64,000 bases of DNA from an uncultured Clostridia bacterium (lineage in GTDB: Bacteria; Bacillota; Clostridia; Monoglobales; Monoglobaceae). The stretch lies in NCBI GenBank assembly GCA_934463175.1, contig CAKSIW010000002.1:28431-92430 (forward strand). Reading direction: 5' to 3'. Under the pieces are notes generated by a model, which did no database searches, was not told the origin of the DNA, and saw nothing but the letters and a program-made list of their open reading frames with translations. Below, piece by piece: positions 1-8,793 of the stretch. Position 1 is the stretch's first letter; every line of letters begins with the position of its first letter. The translations under genes and the position numbers were made by a program.

Positions 1-62
1 CTGTCATTCGCAGTCTCGGTGACGTGGGTATTCTGTTCAATGAAAAAACTCGGACGCGGTGA
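1..62 (+). CDS. 3' end of an unidentified gene upstream of ispE (partial)
   Basis: The reading frame starting at base 3 is open from the window edge to a TGA at 60-62 and would encode a 19-residue tail, VIRSLGDVGILFNEKTRTR. A second frame, from base 1, stays open to a TGA at 70-72 that overlaps the ispE ATG in an ATGA arrangement, so the true frame is undecided. The tail is too short to assign to a family. If either frame is real, ispE is translated from a message that starts outside the window. Confidence 0.3.
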   Translation, partial: VIRSLGDVGILFNEKTRTR

Positions 63-68
63 TGAAAA

Positions 69-941
69 ATGAAAAAAAACGAAACAATTGAATGCCGTGC
101 AAAAATAAATCTTTCGCTTGATGTCATCGGTCAAAGACCTGACGGCTATCACAATCTTGAAATGCTCATGCAGGAGGTCGCTCTTTGTGACATTCTCAAC
201 ATCACAGCCGACACAGAATCGGAGGGAATTGAGATTTTCTGCGCCGACCCGCATGTTCCGTGCAATTCGGATAATCTTGCCGCAAAAGCCGCACTTGCAT
301 ATCTTGCTGCCGCAGAAATTCAGGCAGGAGTGAAAATCAGCATTGAAAAGCACATTCCAATGGGAGCAGGACTTGGCGGCGGCTCGTCTGACGCCGCAGG
401 AGTTCTTTCGGCTCTGAACGCTGTTTTCGGAAACCGTCTCGCCTTTGACAGACTTTCCGAAATTGCCGCCTCTCTCGGCTCTGATGTGCCGTTTTTTCTC
501 CACGGCGGCTGTATGCTTGCAGCAGGAATCGGAACGGAGCTGAAACGCATACCGTCTCTTTCACGTTCCCTTCACATTCTCATTGCAAAACCCGACATTC
601 ATGTTTCCACACCTCATGTCTATAAATCGCTCAGGCTTGACGAAAAAACAGTCCACCCCGACACACGCGGTGCAATTTCCGCTTTGGAGAACGGTGATAT
701 TGAAGCCCTTGCTCGGTGCTGTGCAAATGTTCTTGAAACGGTTACTGCAGCGGAGTATGAAGAAATTAATGAATATAAAGCCATCATGTCGGACTTTGAC
801 GCGGTGTATTCCCTGATGAGCGGAAGCGGCTCGTCCGTATTCGGAATTTTCAACGAAAAAAAAGCCGCCGAAAGGGCGGCAGAAAGTTTTCGCCTGCGCA
901 CAAGCGAAGTGTTTCTGACAAAAGCTGCGGAGCAATGCTGA
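69..941 (+). CDS. ispE: 4-diphosphocytidyl-2-C-methyl-D-erythritol kinase
   Basis: IspE phosphorylates the 2-hydroxyl of CDP-methylerythritol with ATP in the cytoplasmic non-mevalonate (MEP) isoprenoid pathway. The 290-residue product has the GHMP-kinase layout. The N-terminal AKINLSL segment contains the expected catalytic lysine (K12) and is followed by the family signature GQRPDGYHNL (21-30). The glycine-rich ATP loop PMGAGLGGGSSDAA lies at 97-110. The catalytic aspartate is in LGSDVPFF (D139), and the C-terminal GSGSSVFG motif is present. Length matches the family. The gene is alone on the plus strand and ends 6 bases from the end of ribF, with which it shares a terminator hairpin. Identification is firm; other isoprenoid genes are not in the window. 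Confidence 0.96.
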   Translation: MKKNETIECRAKINLSLDVIGQRPDGYHNLEMLMQEVALCDILNITADTESEGIEIFCADPHVPCNSDNLAAKAALAYLAAAEIQAGVKISIEKHIPMGAGLGGGSSDAAGVLSALNAVFGNRLAFDRLSEIAASLGSDVPFFLHGGCMLAAGIGTELKRIPSLSRSLHILIAKPDIHVSTPHVYKSLRLDEKTVHPDTRGAISALENGDIEALARCCANVLETVTAAEYEEINEYKAIMSDFDAVYSLMSGSGSSVFGIFNEKKAAERAAESFRLRTSEVFLTKAAEQC

Positions 942-963
942 AAGCATTCATTCCGCAGCTTTT
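921..963. terminator. Bidirectional terminator between ispE and ribF
   Basis: AAAGCTGCGGA at 921-931 pairs with TCCGCAGCTTT at 952-962. A second small palindrome (AATGCTGAAAGCATT) sits in the loop, and a T-rich run follows on each strand. It overlaps the stop codons of both converging genes, so it can end transcription from either side. Confidence 0.8.
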
Positions 964-1853
964 CTTTTATCCTCTTCAAGCTGAAGTCTCAGCTCCTCCA
1001 AGCTGTCAAAGGCTTTTATATCTCTCAGCCGACGCACAAACTCCAGTCTGATTTTTTCTCCGTAAAGGTCTCCGTCATAGCCGATAATGTTCGTTTCAAT
1101 ATTCTCCTCATCTGCCGCAACGGTCGGTTTTCTGCCGACATTCGTTATCCCTGCAAAGCTTTTGTCTTTAAACAAAACCTTTGTTTTATATACCCCCTCC
1201 CGAGGAATTGCCATTCCCCTCGGGATTTCAATGTTCACAGTCGGAAACCCGATTGTCCGTCCAAGCTGTCTGCCGCGGATAACCGTGCCTGAGACAGCAT
1301 ACGGTCTTCCCATCAGCACCTCCGCGCGTTCAACGTCTCCGCGCTTTATGAGTTCCCGTATCTGTGTGCTTGAAACCTCTCCGTCAAGCTCAACACATTC
1401 CTGCACAAACACGCGGATTCCAAGCTTTTTGCATTCCTCGCAAAGTCTTTTCGCATCACCCTCTGCACGGTAGCCAAAGGTATAGTTATATCCGACAAAA
1501 ACCGCCTCGGCATGATACTTTTCCTTCAGAAACCTTTGCACAAAGGTTTCACAGTCAAGCTTCATGAACTCCTCCGTGAAGCTTTCCGTGACAGCAAAAT
1601 CCACGCCTGCATCGGCAAGCACCCGGAGTCTGTCCTCAAGATTGTTCACGCACTCGGCATTCTCCGCACTCATTGAAGGCGGAAGCTCAAAAAGCTGAAC
1701 AAGCACCTTTTTGCCGACTGAATGTGCATATTCCGCCGCACGGCTGATGATTCTCATATGCCCGATGTGCAATGCGTCAAATGCTCCGAGTGCCGCAACG
1801 CAGCCCCCCGGGATATACTTTTCAAAATCTGCCGCACTTGTCAAAGTTATCAT
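948..1853 (-). CDS. ribF: Bifunctional riboflavin kinase / FMN adenylyltransferase
   Basis: RibF makes FMN from riboflavin and then FAD from FMN, using ATP in the cytosol. The N-terminal adenylyltransferase domain has the nucleotidyltransferase motif GAFDALHIGHMRII near residues 20-33. The C-terminal flavokinase domain shows GRQLGRTIGFPTVN and NVGRKPTV, where the conserved PTxN motif binds flavin and ATP. I place the start at the ATG at 1853, which overlaps the truB stop in ATGA and follows GAGGTG; a GTG two codons upstream is less likely. The product is about 301 residues, normal for the family. It is the last gene of the rimP-nusA-infB operon. In many Bacillota rpsO follows here, but in this window ispE converges instead. 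Confidence 0.95.
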   Translation of the reverse strand: MITLTSAADFEKYIPGGCVAALGAFDALHIGHMRIISRAAEYAHSVGKKVLVQLFELPPSMSAENAECVNNLEDRLRVLADAGVDFAVTESFTEEFMKLDCETFVQRFLKEKYHAEAVFVGYNYTFGYRAEGDAKRLCEECKKLGIRVFVQECVELDGEVSSTQIRELIKRGDVERAEVLMGRPYAVSGTVIRGRQLGRTIGFPTVNIEIPRGMAIPREGVYKTKVLFKDKSFAGITNVGRKPTVAADEENIETNIIGYDGDLYGEKIRLEFVRRLRDIKAFDSLEELRLQLEEDKRKAAE

Positions 1854-2737
1854 CAGCACACCTCACCGAAAAATCTCTTGATTACCGCAGTTCTGCCCGA
1901 TTCCTGCTTTGCCAGCGCGAGAAATTCACCGCTCTCATCAAACAGACGGTATGTGCAGCCCTCGGCAAGCCCCTGAACCGCAATTCCCATTCCGTGTCTG
2001 ACCCTCCATGCATTGCGCTCCGCAAGCACGACTTTTTCATATTCGGAAAGTGCCTCGCCAATCGGTATTATAAAGCTGAAATCGCCGCGCGCGGTCATCT
2101 CTTCAAGCTCCTCAAGCGTGTGCGAATTTTCAAGCGTGAACCTGCCCGACCTTGTTCTGACAAGAGAGGACATATACCCTCCGCAGCCAAGCTTCTCACC
2201 GATGTCATTGCACAGCGTCCGAATGTATGTGCCCTTTGAGCAGGCAATTTTCATTCCGACCGTGTGCCGCACCGTGTCAATCTCTTCAATTCCAATCGAA
2301 TGCACCGTCACGGGGCGCGGCGTGCGTTCAACCGTTTTTCCTTCGCGTGCAAGCTCATAAAGCTTTTTTCCGTCAACTCTGACTGCCGAATACATTGGCG
2401 GAAGCTGCATTATGTCTCCGACAAAGCTTTCTGCCGCACTTCGGATTTGCGCCTCGTCTGCATTAACCTCAAACCGCTTCAGCACCTCACCGCCCGCGTC
2501 CTGAGTGTCTGTGACCGCGCCGAGTGTCATGACCGTGCGATATTCCTTGTCGCTTGCCGTGAGATATTCGGCAAGCTTTGTCGCTCTTCCGGCACACATT
2601 GGCAAAACTCCCGACGCGTCTGGGTCAAGAGTTCCCGTATGTCCGATTTTCTTCATATCAAGAATTCTTCTGAGCCTGTTCACAACATCATGTGATGTCA
2701 TGCCGACAGGCTTGTTCACATTGACAATTCCGTTCAT
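1853..2737 (-). CDS. truB: tRNA pseudouridine(55) synthase TruB
   Basis: TruB isomerises U55 to pseudouridine in the T-loop of nearly all tRNAs and also acts as a tRNA folding chaperone. The 294-residue protein carries the catalytic motif GHTGTLDPDASGVLP, with the nucleophilic aspartate at D38. It also has the KEYR segment and KGTYIRTLCNDIG typical of the family, plus a C-terminal PUA-like region. The start codon overlaps the nrnA stop (ATGA), and its own stop overlaps the ribF start, so nrnA-truB-ribF are probably translationally coupled. Confidence 0.96.
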   Translation of the reverse strand: MNGIVNVNKPVGMTSHDVVNRLRRILDMKKIGHTGTLDPDASGVLPMCAGRATKLAEYLTASDKEYRTVMTLGAVTDTQDAGGEVLKRFEVNADEAQIRSAAESFVGDIMQLPPMYSAVRVDGKKLYELAREGKTVERTPRPVTVHSIGIEEIDTVRHTVGMKIACSKGTYIRTLCNDIGEKLGCGGYMSSLVRTRSGRFTLENSHTLEELEEMTARGDFSFIIPIGEALSEYEKVVLAERNAWRVRHGMGIAVQGLAEGCTYRLFDESGEFLALAKQESGRTAVIKRFFGEVC

Positions 2738-3705
2738 TTTTCCGTATCCCCCCGATGCTCTCCGAGAACGGCAGCAATTGCCGCAATCACCTCACGCTTT
2801 GCCTCGTCAAGCGGTCTGTATACGGTAAAACCCGCAGCTCTGACATGACCGCCGCCGCCGAACGACATTGCAATTTCAGCCACATTGGCACTGCCGTTCG
2901 ACCTCAGACTGACCTTGAACTCATTCTCGCCCCGCTGCCGCATATAAATGCCGACCTCAACGCCCTCAACACATGCAGGAAGCGTCACAATTGCGTCCGC
3001 CTGCTTCTCATCAATTCCCAAAGACGCAAAATCGTCATTGGTGAACGCAAGCAGCGCAATTTTTCCGTCCGAATACATTTCAAGGCATTCAATCCCCTTT
3101 TTATATGCATGGAGATATGAAAAGCTCTTTGTGTCGAATATCTTTTTTGAAATCTCTGCAAAATCAATGCCCGTTTTCATCAGTTCTGCCGCCGCCGCAT
3201 GGGATTTCGGCGTGGTTGACGAATATTTGAAGCTGCCCGTATCACAGATAATCGCAAGATACAGATTGTTTGCAATGTCTGCTGTCAGCTCGGCTCCGAT
3301 TGCGCGCACAAGGTCAAAAACAATCTCCCCTGCCGCAGGTGCGGACGGAACAACAACCGTCACATCGGCAAAGCTTTTGTGCGTCACATGATGGTCAATC
3401 GCAGCCGTTGTGCCGCAAAAGCTGTCCTCAAGCGCACCAAGCCTTGATTTCTCCGCGCAGTCAACCGCAATCTTCAAATCACAGTCTTCAATGCGCAGTC
3501 CGCAGCGTTCCGTGCCTTTCAGAAGCTTGTATTCACGCGAGTTTTCATCACCCTCACGTAAGAACACCTCCGCCTGCTTTCCCATACCGCAAAGCATGAG
3601 CTTCAAGCCATATGCACTGCCGAAGGCATCGCCGTCGGGGTGCTCATGATTGAAAATCGCAATTTTTTCCGCCGCATTGATTTGCTCTATCAGTTTTTCA
3701 AACAT
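2734..3705 (-). CDS. nrnA: DHH-family oligoribonuclease / pAp phosphatase
   Basis: NrnA degrades 2-5 nt RNA fragments and dephosphorylates 3'-phosphoadenosine 5'-phosphate, in place of Orn in Bacillota. The 323-residue protein shows the DHH phosphoesterase metal ligands: NHEHPDGDAFGS (19-30), the VDCAEKSRLG segment, the eponymous AIDHHVTHKSF, and the C-terminal DHHA1 substrate motif SFGGGGHVRAAGF. It sits between rbfA and truB, as in Bacillus subtilis-type operons, and overlaps truB by 4 bases. The substrate preference (nanoRNA or pAp) cannot be separated by sequence. Confidence 0.92.
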   Translation of the reverse strand: MFEKLIEQINAAEKIAIFNHEHPDGDAFGSAYGLKLMLCGMGKQAEVFLREGDENSREYKLLKGTERCGLRIEDCDLKIAVDCAEKSRLGALEDSFCGTTAAIDHHVTHKSFADVTVVVPSAPAAGEIVFDLVRAIGAELTADIANNLYLAIICDTGSFKYSSTTPKSHAAAAELMKTGIDFAEISKKIFDTKSFSYLHAYKKGIECLEMYSDGKIALLAFTNDDFASLGIDEKQADAIVTLPACVEGVEVGIYMRQRGENEFKVSLRSNGSANVAEIAMSFGGGGHVRAAGFTVYRPLDEAKREVIAAIAAVLGEHRGDTEK

Positions 3706-3719
3706 ACCGTATCTGTCTC

Positions 3720-4058
3720 CTACAGGTTCTTCAGAACCTCATTTATATGCGCGCCGTATTCAATCGAATTGTCAAGCACAAATGTGAACTCGGGAACAAT
3801 TCTCAGTCTGATTCGGCTGCCGATCTCGCGGCGGACAAAGCCTGCCGCGCTCTTCAAAGCGTCAAGCGCCGCCTTCTGCTCTGCCTCGTTCCCCATAACG
3901 CTCACAAATGCCTTTGCAAACTTCAAATCCTTTGTGACGCGAACCCCGACAACCGAAACCATGACCTTCAGTCTCGGGTCCTTCAATTCGCGGATAACCG
4001 CGCTCAATTCACGTTTTATTTCTTCAGAAATTCTGTCTGTTCTGCTGTATGCAGGCAT
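3720..4058 (-). CDS. rbfA: 30S ribosome-binding factor A
   Basis: RbfA is a small KH-fold protein that binds the 5' helix of 16S rRNA during late 30S maturation and cold adaptation. The 112-residue product begins MPAYSRTDRISEEIKRELS and contains LKDPRL, followed by VSVVGVRVTKDLKFAKAFVSV, the family's hallmark strand-helix-strand. Near its end is DNSIEYGAHINEVL. The gene lies 24 bases after infB and 14 bases before nrnA in the same operon. Confidence 0.95.
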   Translation of the reverse strand: MPAYSRTDRISEEIKRELSAVIRELKDPRLKVMVSVVGVRVTKDLKFAKAFVSVMGNEAEQKAALDALKSAAGFVRREIGSRIRLRIVPEFTFVLDNSIEYGAHINEVLKNL

Positions 4059-4082
4059 AACCGCACTTCCCTTCGCTGAAAT

Positions 4083-6353
4083 TTACGGCATAATCTGTTC
4101 CATAACATAAGCCTCAACAACATCGCCTTCCTTGATGTCATTGAACTTGTCAATGCTGACGCCGCATTCATATCCGCTTGCGACCTCTTTCACATCATCT
4201 TTGAAACGCTTCAGCGAGCCAAGCTCTCCCTCGTGTATGACGATGCCGTCACGTACAACACGAACAAGGCTGTTTCTCTGTATCTTTCCGTCCGTGACAT
4301 ATGCGCCGCCGATTGTGCCGACGCCCGAAACCTTGAAGGTTGTTCTGATTTCAATATGTCCCGTGACAGATTCGCGGAATTTCGGAGCAAGCATACCCTT
4401 CATTGCCGCCTCAATATCCTCAATTGCATCATATATAACCCTATACAGGCGAATGTCAACATCTGAGCTTTCCGCCGTTGTTGTCGCACCGGGTGTCGGA
4501 CGGACATTAAAGCCGACAATAATTGCATTTGACGCACTCGCAAGCATGACATCGGACTCGTTAACCGCACCGACAGCACCGTGAATGACATTCACTCTGA
4601 CCTCATCATTTGTGATTCTTTCAAGCGATTGGCGGACTGCCTCAACAGAACCCTGAACATCTGCTTTCACGATTATGTTGAGATCCTTCATCTTGCCCGC
4701 TTCTATCTGCTCAAACAGATTTTCAAGAGAAACCGCATGCGTTGCCTTCTGAGCCTCCTGCTTCTGCTTGAACTTTCTTGCCTCAACAACCTCGCGCGCC
4801 TTTCTCTCGTCCTCAACGGCATAGAACACATCTCCGCCCTCGGGAACCTCGGAAAGACCGAGAATCTCAACAGGGATTGAAGGACCTGCCTTCTTAATCT
4901 GCTTTCCTTTGTCGTCAACCATTGCGCGGACTCTGCCGACAGCAGTTCCCGCAACAACAATATCGCCGACCCTGAGCGTTCCGTTCTGAACAAGCAGCGT
5001 CGCAACAGGTCCTCTGCCCTTGTCAAGCTGTGCCTCAATGACAGTTCCCTTTGCATGGCGGTTCGGATTTGCCTTAAGCTCCTTCATCTCCGCAACAAGA
5101 AGAACCATGTCCAAAAGCGTGTCAATGTTCTGCTTTTTCTTCGCGGAAACCTCAACGCATATTGTGTCGCCGCCCCATTCCTCGGGAACAAGTCCATATT
5201 CCGTCAGCTCCTGACGAACCTTGTCGGGGTTTGCCCCCTCCTTGTCAATCTTATTTATCGCGACTATAATCGAAACATTTGCCGCCTTGGCATGGTTGAT
5301 CGCCTCAACCGTCTGCGGCATGATTCCGTCATCCGCCGCAACAACCAGAATTGCAATATCCGTAACAAGCGCACCTCTCGCACGCATTGCAGTGAACGCC
5401 TCATGTCCCGGGGTGTCAAGGAAGGTTATTTTCTTATCCTTTGCACGGACGCGGTATGCGCCGATGTGCTGTGTGATTCCTCCGAACTCACCCTCTGTTA
5501 CGTTTGTGTTTCTGATGGTGTCGAGAAGCGATGTTTTTCCGTGGTCAACGTGTCCCATGACAACAACAACAGGCGAACGCGGAACCAAAGACTCCTCCGA
5601 ATCCTCGGTGTCATTGAATAGTTTATCCTCTTCCGTGAGAATTATTTCATGTTCAACCTTTCCGCCGAAATCCTCAACAATGAGAGATGCCGTGTCAAAG
5701 TCGAGTGTTTCATTCACAGACGCCATGATTCCGAGCATCATCAGCTTTTTGATTACCTCGGTTGACGGTTTTTTCATTCTTTCCGCAAGCTCTCCGACCG
5801 TAATCGAATCGGGCACAAGGACCTCAAGACTCTCTTTCTTCTCTTTCTTGACAGGCTTGTCAAGAGCCTTTTGTCCCTGCTGCTTCTCCTTGACAAGCTT
5901 GCTCTTTTTGTTGCCGGTCTTGATTTTCTGCTTTGCCGTGCCGCCCTCCTTGACATTCTCGGGTATGAGCTCCTCCAGCTTCTCGTTATCAAGCCTGTCA
6001 AGGTCAACAGCGTTCACGCGTGTGTCAACAACTCTTGTCTTGCGCACGGAAACGGTCTCCTCGACAACAACCTCAGCCTCGGTCGGCTGTTCCGCCTCCT
6101 CAGCCTTGCTGCCGTCTTCCTTTTTGTCACTCGGCTTTTCAGCAGCCTTTGCCGCCTCCGCACTGAACAGAGCGGAGAAATCCTTCACCTGGTTTTTCTG
6201 CGTATAATACTCAAAAATAACGTCAAGCTCTTTTTCATCAAGCGCACTCATATGGTTTTTCTCCGACACTCCGTAGTCGTGCAGAACCTTCACAATCTCC
6301 TTGCTCGGCACTCCCAGTCCTTTTGAAATCTCATATGCTTTTATTTTCGTCAT
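4083..6353 (-). CDS. infB: Translation initiation factor IF-2
   Basis: IF-2 is the GTPase that brings initiator tRNA to the 30S subunit and promotes subunit joining. The product is about 756 residues. It has the IF2 N domain ([20 protein letters not shown]), a lysine/glutamate-rich linker of roughly 150 residues, a second N-terminal IF2 domain ([18 protein letters not shown]) and the G domain with GHVDHGKTS (G1), DTPGHEAF (G3), NKID (G4) and SAK (G5). C-terminal beta-barrel and tRNA-binding domains follow. I chose the ATG at 6353 because the family starts with this MxKxxxYE motif; an in-frame GTG at 6398 would add 15 unrelated residues. Unlike Escherichia coli there is no obvious internal start for a short isoform. 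Confidence 0.97.
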   Translation of the reverse strand: MTKIKAYEISKGLGVPSKEIVKVLHDYGVSEKNHMSALDEKELDVIFEYYTQKNQVKDFSALFSAEAAKAAEKPSDKKEDGSKAEEAEQPTEAEVVVEETVSVRKTRVVDTRVNAVDLDRLDNEKLEELIPENVKEGGTAKQKIKTGNKKSKLVKEKQQGQKALDKPVKKEKKESLEVLVPDSITVGELAERMKKPSTEVIKKLMMLGIMASVNETLDFDTASLIVEDFGGKVEHEIILTEEDKLFNDTEDSEESLVPRSPVVVVMGHVDHGKTSLLDTIRNTNVTEGEFGGITQHIGAYRVRAKDKKITFLDTPGHEAFTAMRARGALVTDIAILVVAADDGIMPQTVEAINHAKAANVSIIVAINKIDKEGANPDKVRQELTEYGLVPEEWGGDTICVEVSAKKKQNIDTLLDMVLLVAEMKELKANPNRHAKGTVIEAQLDKGRGPVATLLVQNGTLRVGDIVVAGTAVGRVRAMVDDKGKQIKKAGPSIPVEILGLSEVPEGGDVFYAVEDERKAREVVEARKFKQKQEAQKATHAVSLENLFEQIEAGKMKDLNIIVKADVQGSVEAVRQSLERITNDEVRVNVIHGAVGAVNESDVMLASASNAIIVGFNVRPTPGATTTAESSDVDIRLYRVIYDAIEDIEAAMKGMLAPKFRESVTGHIEIRTTFKVSGVGTIGGAYVTDGKIQRNSLVRVVRDGIVIHEGELGSLKRFKDDVKEVASGYECGVSIDKFNDIKEGDVVEAYVMEQIMP

Positions 6354-6434
6354 ATTCCCATCAACGCCTTTCTGCCCGCAAATAGCCTTAAAACTCACGT
6401 CTTACCGCAGGCAGATAAGCCGTGTTATGAAATC

Positions 6435-6734
6435 CTATTCCGTCTTGGTCAGGCTTTTTGCAAAGCCCTCGTCCTTCACCGCAACAACAACAGCAAATTC
6501 CCTTCCCGTGCTGCGTCCAAGCTCCGTCCGGCATCCGCGGACAACCAGCTCGGTTTTGTGATGTATGCAGCCGTTTTCAAACCTTTTTTTCGTGTTGTCC
6601 GATGCGTCCTCCGCCAGAACAACAAGCCGTGCCGCTCCGCGTCTCAGACAGTCCAATGCCGCTCCCTCGCCGACGGCACACCGACCTGCGCGGTGCGCAA
6701 GCCCAAGTGTCCCGAAAAATCTGTTGTTATGCAT
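6435..6734 (-). CDS. L7Ae/YlxQ-family RNA-binding protein
   Basis: A ~99-residue member of the ribosomal L7Ae/L30e/Gadd45 family, equivalent to YlxQ of the Bacillus nusA operon. Visible features are FFGTLGLAHRAGRCAVGEG, the LVVLAEDASDNTKKRF core that in this fold contacts kink-turn RNA, and a C-terminal VAVKDEGFAKSL helix. The ATG at 6734 overlaps the end of ylxR by 8 bases; an in-frame TTG at 6740 has a slightly better-spaced GAGG, so the start is uncertain by two codons. The RNA ligand is not known from sequence. Confidence 0.88.
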   Translation of the reverse strand: MHNNRFFGTLGLAHRAGRCAVGEGAALDCLRRGAARLVVLAEDASDNTKKRFENGCIHHKTELVVRGCRTELGRSTGREFAVVVAVKDEGFAKSLTKTE

Positions 6735-6978
6735 TATCAATCATTTCCTCTAATTTATCGTATACGCAGGCATCAATCCGCCCAGAGAAGCTTCTTTCAA
6801 AAGCCCGCAGCTTCCTTGCTCTTGACAGGCAATCCGCACACTTGCATATATATGCGCCCCGTCCCTGCACCCTGAAGGTTGGGTCAAGCCCGCATTCTCC
6901 GCCGCGTCTCACAAGGCGAATCAGCTCCTCCTTCGGCTTCATCTGTCTGCAAACAACGCACATTCTCTGTGAAACCAT
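6727..6978 (-). CDS. ylxR: YlxR (DUF448) RNA-binding protein, RnpM-like
   Basis: An 83-residue DUF448 protein encoded between nusA and ylxQ, as in most Bacillota. It has the family signature RMCVVCRQMKPKEEL near the N terminus, then GRGAYICKCADCLSRA. The conserved R-G-A-Y motif is followed by a K/R-rich helix. Homologues bind RNase P RNA and have been proposed to modulate RNase P (RnpM) or act as a nucleoid-associated regulator. Position, length and cysteine spacing support the assignment; the exact role is known only from homologues. Confidence 0.9.
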   Translation of the reverse strand: MVSQRMCVVCRQMKPKEELIRLVRRGGECGLDPTFRVQGRGAYICKCADCLSRARKLRAFERSFSGRIDACVYDKLEEMIDNA

Positions 6979-6994
6979 AAAGCACCGCTCCCTG

Positions 6995-8047
6995 CTATTC
7001 CGCGGTTTCTTCGCTGTCCTCGGGCTTCAGGTCGATTTTCCAGCCCGTGAGTCTTGCGGCAAGCCTTGCATTCTGTCCCTCCTTGCCGATTGCCAGTGAA
7101 AGCTGGTCGGCAGGAACAATGACACTGCACATTTTCTTTTCTTCATCAACCGTAATCGAAACAACCTGTGCCGGGCTGAGTGCCTGCGTGATATATTCGG
7201 CAGGGTCGTCACTGTAGCGGATAATGTCAATCTTTTCTCCGCGCAGCTCGTCAATGACAGCCTGAACTCTCATTCCCTTCGGACCTATGCATGTTCCGAC
7301 AGGGTCAACATTCGGCACGGTTGATGCAACCGCAAGCTTGCTTCTTGAACCCGGCTCACGTGTCAGCCCCTTGATTTCAATGATTCCGCTCTTGATTTCC
7401 GGAACCTCCAGCTCAAACAGACGGCGTACAAGCCCCGGGTGCGAACGCGACACAACAAGATGAACGCCCTTCACGGAATTTGCGACCTCAACCACAAACA
7501 CCTTATATTTTGCGCCCACTCTGTAGTTATCATTCTTGACCTGCTCGTTCGGCATGAGAACCGATTCGGTGTCGCCGACCTCCAGCATGATGTTTCTGCG
7601 GTCGATTTTTCTGACCGTCGCGGTCATAATGTCGTTTTCGCGGTCCGAGAACTTGTCAAAAGCCTTCTCACGCTCCGCCTCGCGTATTCTTTGCAGAACA
7701 ACCTGACGCGCCGTCTGCGCCGCAATTCTGCCGAATGCATTCGGCGTCACCTCGGTTTCAAGAACGTCCCCCGCCTCATATCTCGGGTCAACCTTCTTCG
7801 CGTCCTCAACCGAAACCTCACATTCCCTGTTTTCAACATCTTCAACAACGTTTTTGCGCGCATAAACCTTTATGCTTCCCGTCTCCTCGTCAATCAGCAC
7901 CTTTGCGTCCTGAACCGCACCGAAATTTTTTCTGTAGGCACTGAGAAGCGCACTGCTGAGCGCCTCAATGACAATATCCTTGCTGATCCCCTTTTCCTTT
8001 TCAATTTCATCAAGCAGCATAAACAATTCCGAACTCATTTTTTTCAC
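6995..8047 (-). CDS. nusA: Transcription termination/antitermination factor NusA
   Basis: NusA binds RNA polymerase and nascent RNA to modulate pausing, termination and antitermination. The 350-residue protein has the N-terminal RNAP-binding domain (MLLDEIEKEKGISKDIVIEA), an S1 domain around 135-200, and two KH domains with GTCIGPKGMRV and LAIGKEGQNARLAARL as the GxxG loops. It lacks the C-terminal acidic repeats of proteobacterial NusA, as is normal for Gram-positives. A GTG at 8047 directly follows AGGAGATGA; an ATG three codons later is an alternative start. It is the second gene of the rimP operon. Confidence 0.96.
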   Translation of the reverse strand: MKKMSSELFMLLDEIEKEKGISKDIVIEALSSALLSAYRKNFGAVQDAKVLIDEETGSIKVYARKNVVEDVENRECEVSVEDAKKVDPRYEAGDVLETEVTPNAFGRIAAQTARQVVLQRIREAEREKAFDKFSDRENDIMTATVRKIDRRNIMLEVGDTESVLMPNEQVKNDNYRVGAKYKVFVVEVANSVKGVHLVVSRSHPGLVRRLFELEVPEIKSGIIEIKGLTREPGSRSKLAVASTVPNVDPVGTCIGPKGMRVQAVIDELRGEKIDIIRYSDDPAEYITQALSPAQVVSITVDEEKKMCSVIVPADQLSLAIGKEGQNARLAARLTGWKIDLKPEDSEETAE

Positions 8048-8079
8048 TCATCTCCTGTTATATTTTTCAGATATATATG

Positions 8080-8541
8080 TTAAAAATCAAAATGCAGTCT
8101 GACATATGTTGTGTCAGCGAGAGGTATTTCCCTGTTTCCGTCGTCCGTCTCAACCGTGATGACCTTGCCGTCAAAGCCGCAAAGAACACCCGAAAGAGTC
8201 TTGCTTCCATCAACCGGTTTGAAAAGTCCGATGTCAATGACCGATCCTGAATAACGCTCAAAATGCTCTGCGCGTCTCAGCCTTCTCTCAACCCCTGGCG
8301 AGGAAACTTCAAGAATGTAGTTTTCCTTAATCGGGTCTGCACTGTCCAGCTTTCCGCTCATGCTGCGGCTCACCGTCTCGCACTCGTCAAGCGATATGCC
8401 CTCCTCACGGTCAATGAACAGTCTCAGATACCTCGAGCTGCCCTCCTTCACATACTCAATGTCATATATGAAGCAGCCGTTCTCCTCCGCAATCGGCTCT
8501 GCCAGCTCCAGCACCGCCTTTTCAATCTTTGAATATGCCAT
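8080..8541 (-). CDS. rimP: Ribosome maturation factor RimP
   Basis: RimP assists assembly of the 30S subunit. The 153-residue protein has the N-terminal alpha/beta domain ending in the conserved YLRLFIDREEGISLDECETVSR, then the signature LEVSSPGVERRLRRAEHFERYSG and a C-terminal Sm-like barrel. The ATG follows GGGAGG by four bases. It is the first gene of the nusA-infB operon. Its leader contains a perfect 14-bp hairpin (separate entry) downstream of a consensus promoter. Confidence 0.95.
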   Translation of the reverse strand: MAYSKIEKAVLELAEPIAEENGCFIYDIEYVKEGSSRYLRLFIDREEGISLDECETVSRSMSGKLDSADPIKENYILEVSSPGVERRLRRAEHFERYSGSVIDIGLFKPVDGSKTLSGVLCGFDGKVITVETDDGNREIPLADTTYVRLHFDF

Positions 8542-8558
8542 ATGTCCTCCCGTTTAAT

Positions 8559-8590
8559 GCAAAAGAGTGAGGCTGCCCTCACTCTTTTGC
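8559..8590 (-). promoter_or_regulatory. Perfect 14-bp hairpin in the rimP operon leader
   Basis: GCAAAAGAGTGAGG at 8559-8572 is exactly complementary to CCTCACTCTTTTGC at 8577-8590, with a 4-base loop. In the transcript it lies between the promoter at 8611-8639 and the rimP Shine-Dalgarno sequence. No U-run follows it on the minus strand, so it is not a plain intrinsic terminator. It could be an RNase III site, a stabiliser or an autoregulatory target; that is inference. Confidence 0.7.
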
Positions 8591-8610
8591 AACATTATTC
8601 AAGCATATAT

Positions 8611-8639
8611 ATTATAACAGCTTTTCCGCATTCTGTCAA
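8611..8639 (-). promoter_or_regulatory. Sigma-A promoter of the rimP-nusA-infB operon
   Basis: On the minus strand a perfect -35 TTGACA (8634-8639) and perfect -10 TATAAT (8611-8616) are separated by 17 bases. This matches the vegetative sigma consensus fully and is correctly placed about 70 bases before rimP. Confidence 0.9.
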
Positions 8640-8676
8640 GCACTTTTGCAAACCTTTAAGAATATTTTACCTTTTT

Positions 8677-8722
8677 CAAAATATTGTAGTGTCCCCCTAT
8701 TGACAAGCACAATATGTGGTGG
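8677..8722 (+). promoter_or_regulatory. Probable NrdR box pair in front of nrdDG
   Basis: Bases 8707-8722 (GCACAATATGTGGTGG) match about 12 of 16 positions of the NrdR box consensus ACACWATATATWGTGT. A weaker copy ends in TAGTGT at 8692, with its centre about 30 bases upstream, close to three helical turns. Box 2 lies in the spacer between the -35 and -10 elements, so binding would block RNA polymerase. NrdR itself is not in the window. Confidence 0.55.
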
Positions 8723-8728
8723 TATAAT
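8700..8728 (+). promoter_or_regulatory. Sigma-A promoter of nrdDG
   Basis: TTGACA at 8700-8705 and TATAAT at 8723-8728 with a 17-base spacer, about 65 bases before the nrdD start codon. Both hexamers are perfect. Confidence 0.92.
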
Positions 8729-8793
8729 GAATATATCTGCAATTGTATAAACTGCATTAATACATTTTTCATTACGGAAAGGAATGCCGAAAA

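Noticed and set aside
5221..6207. Long plus-strand frame opposite infB (328 codons, very serine-rich)
   Set aside because: It is a shadow of the lysine/glutamate-rich IF-2 linker read in antisense; no ribosome site or homology, and infB is certain.
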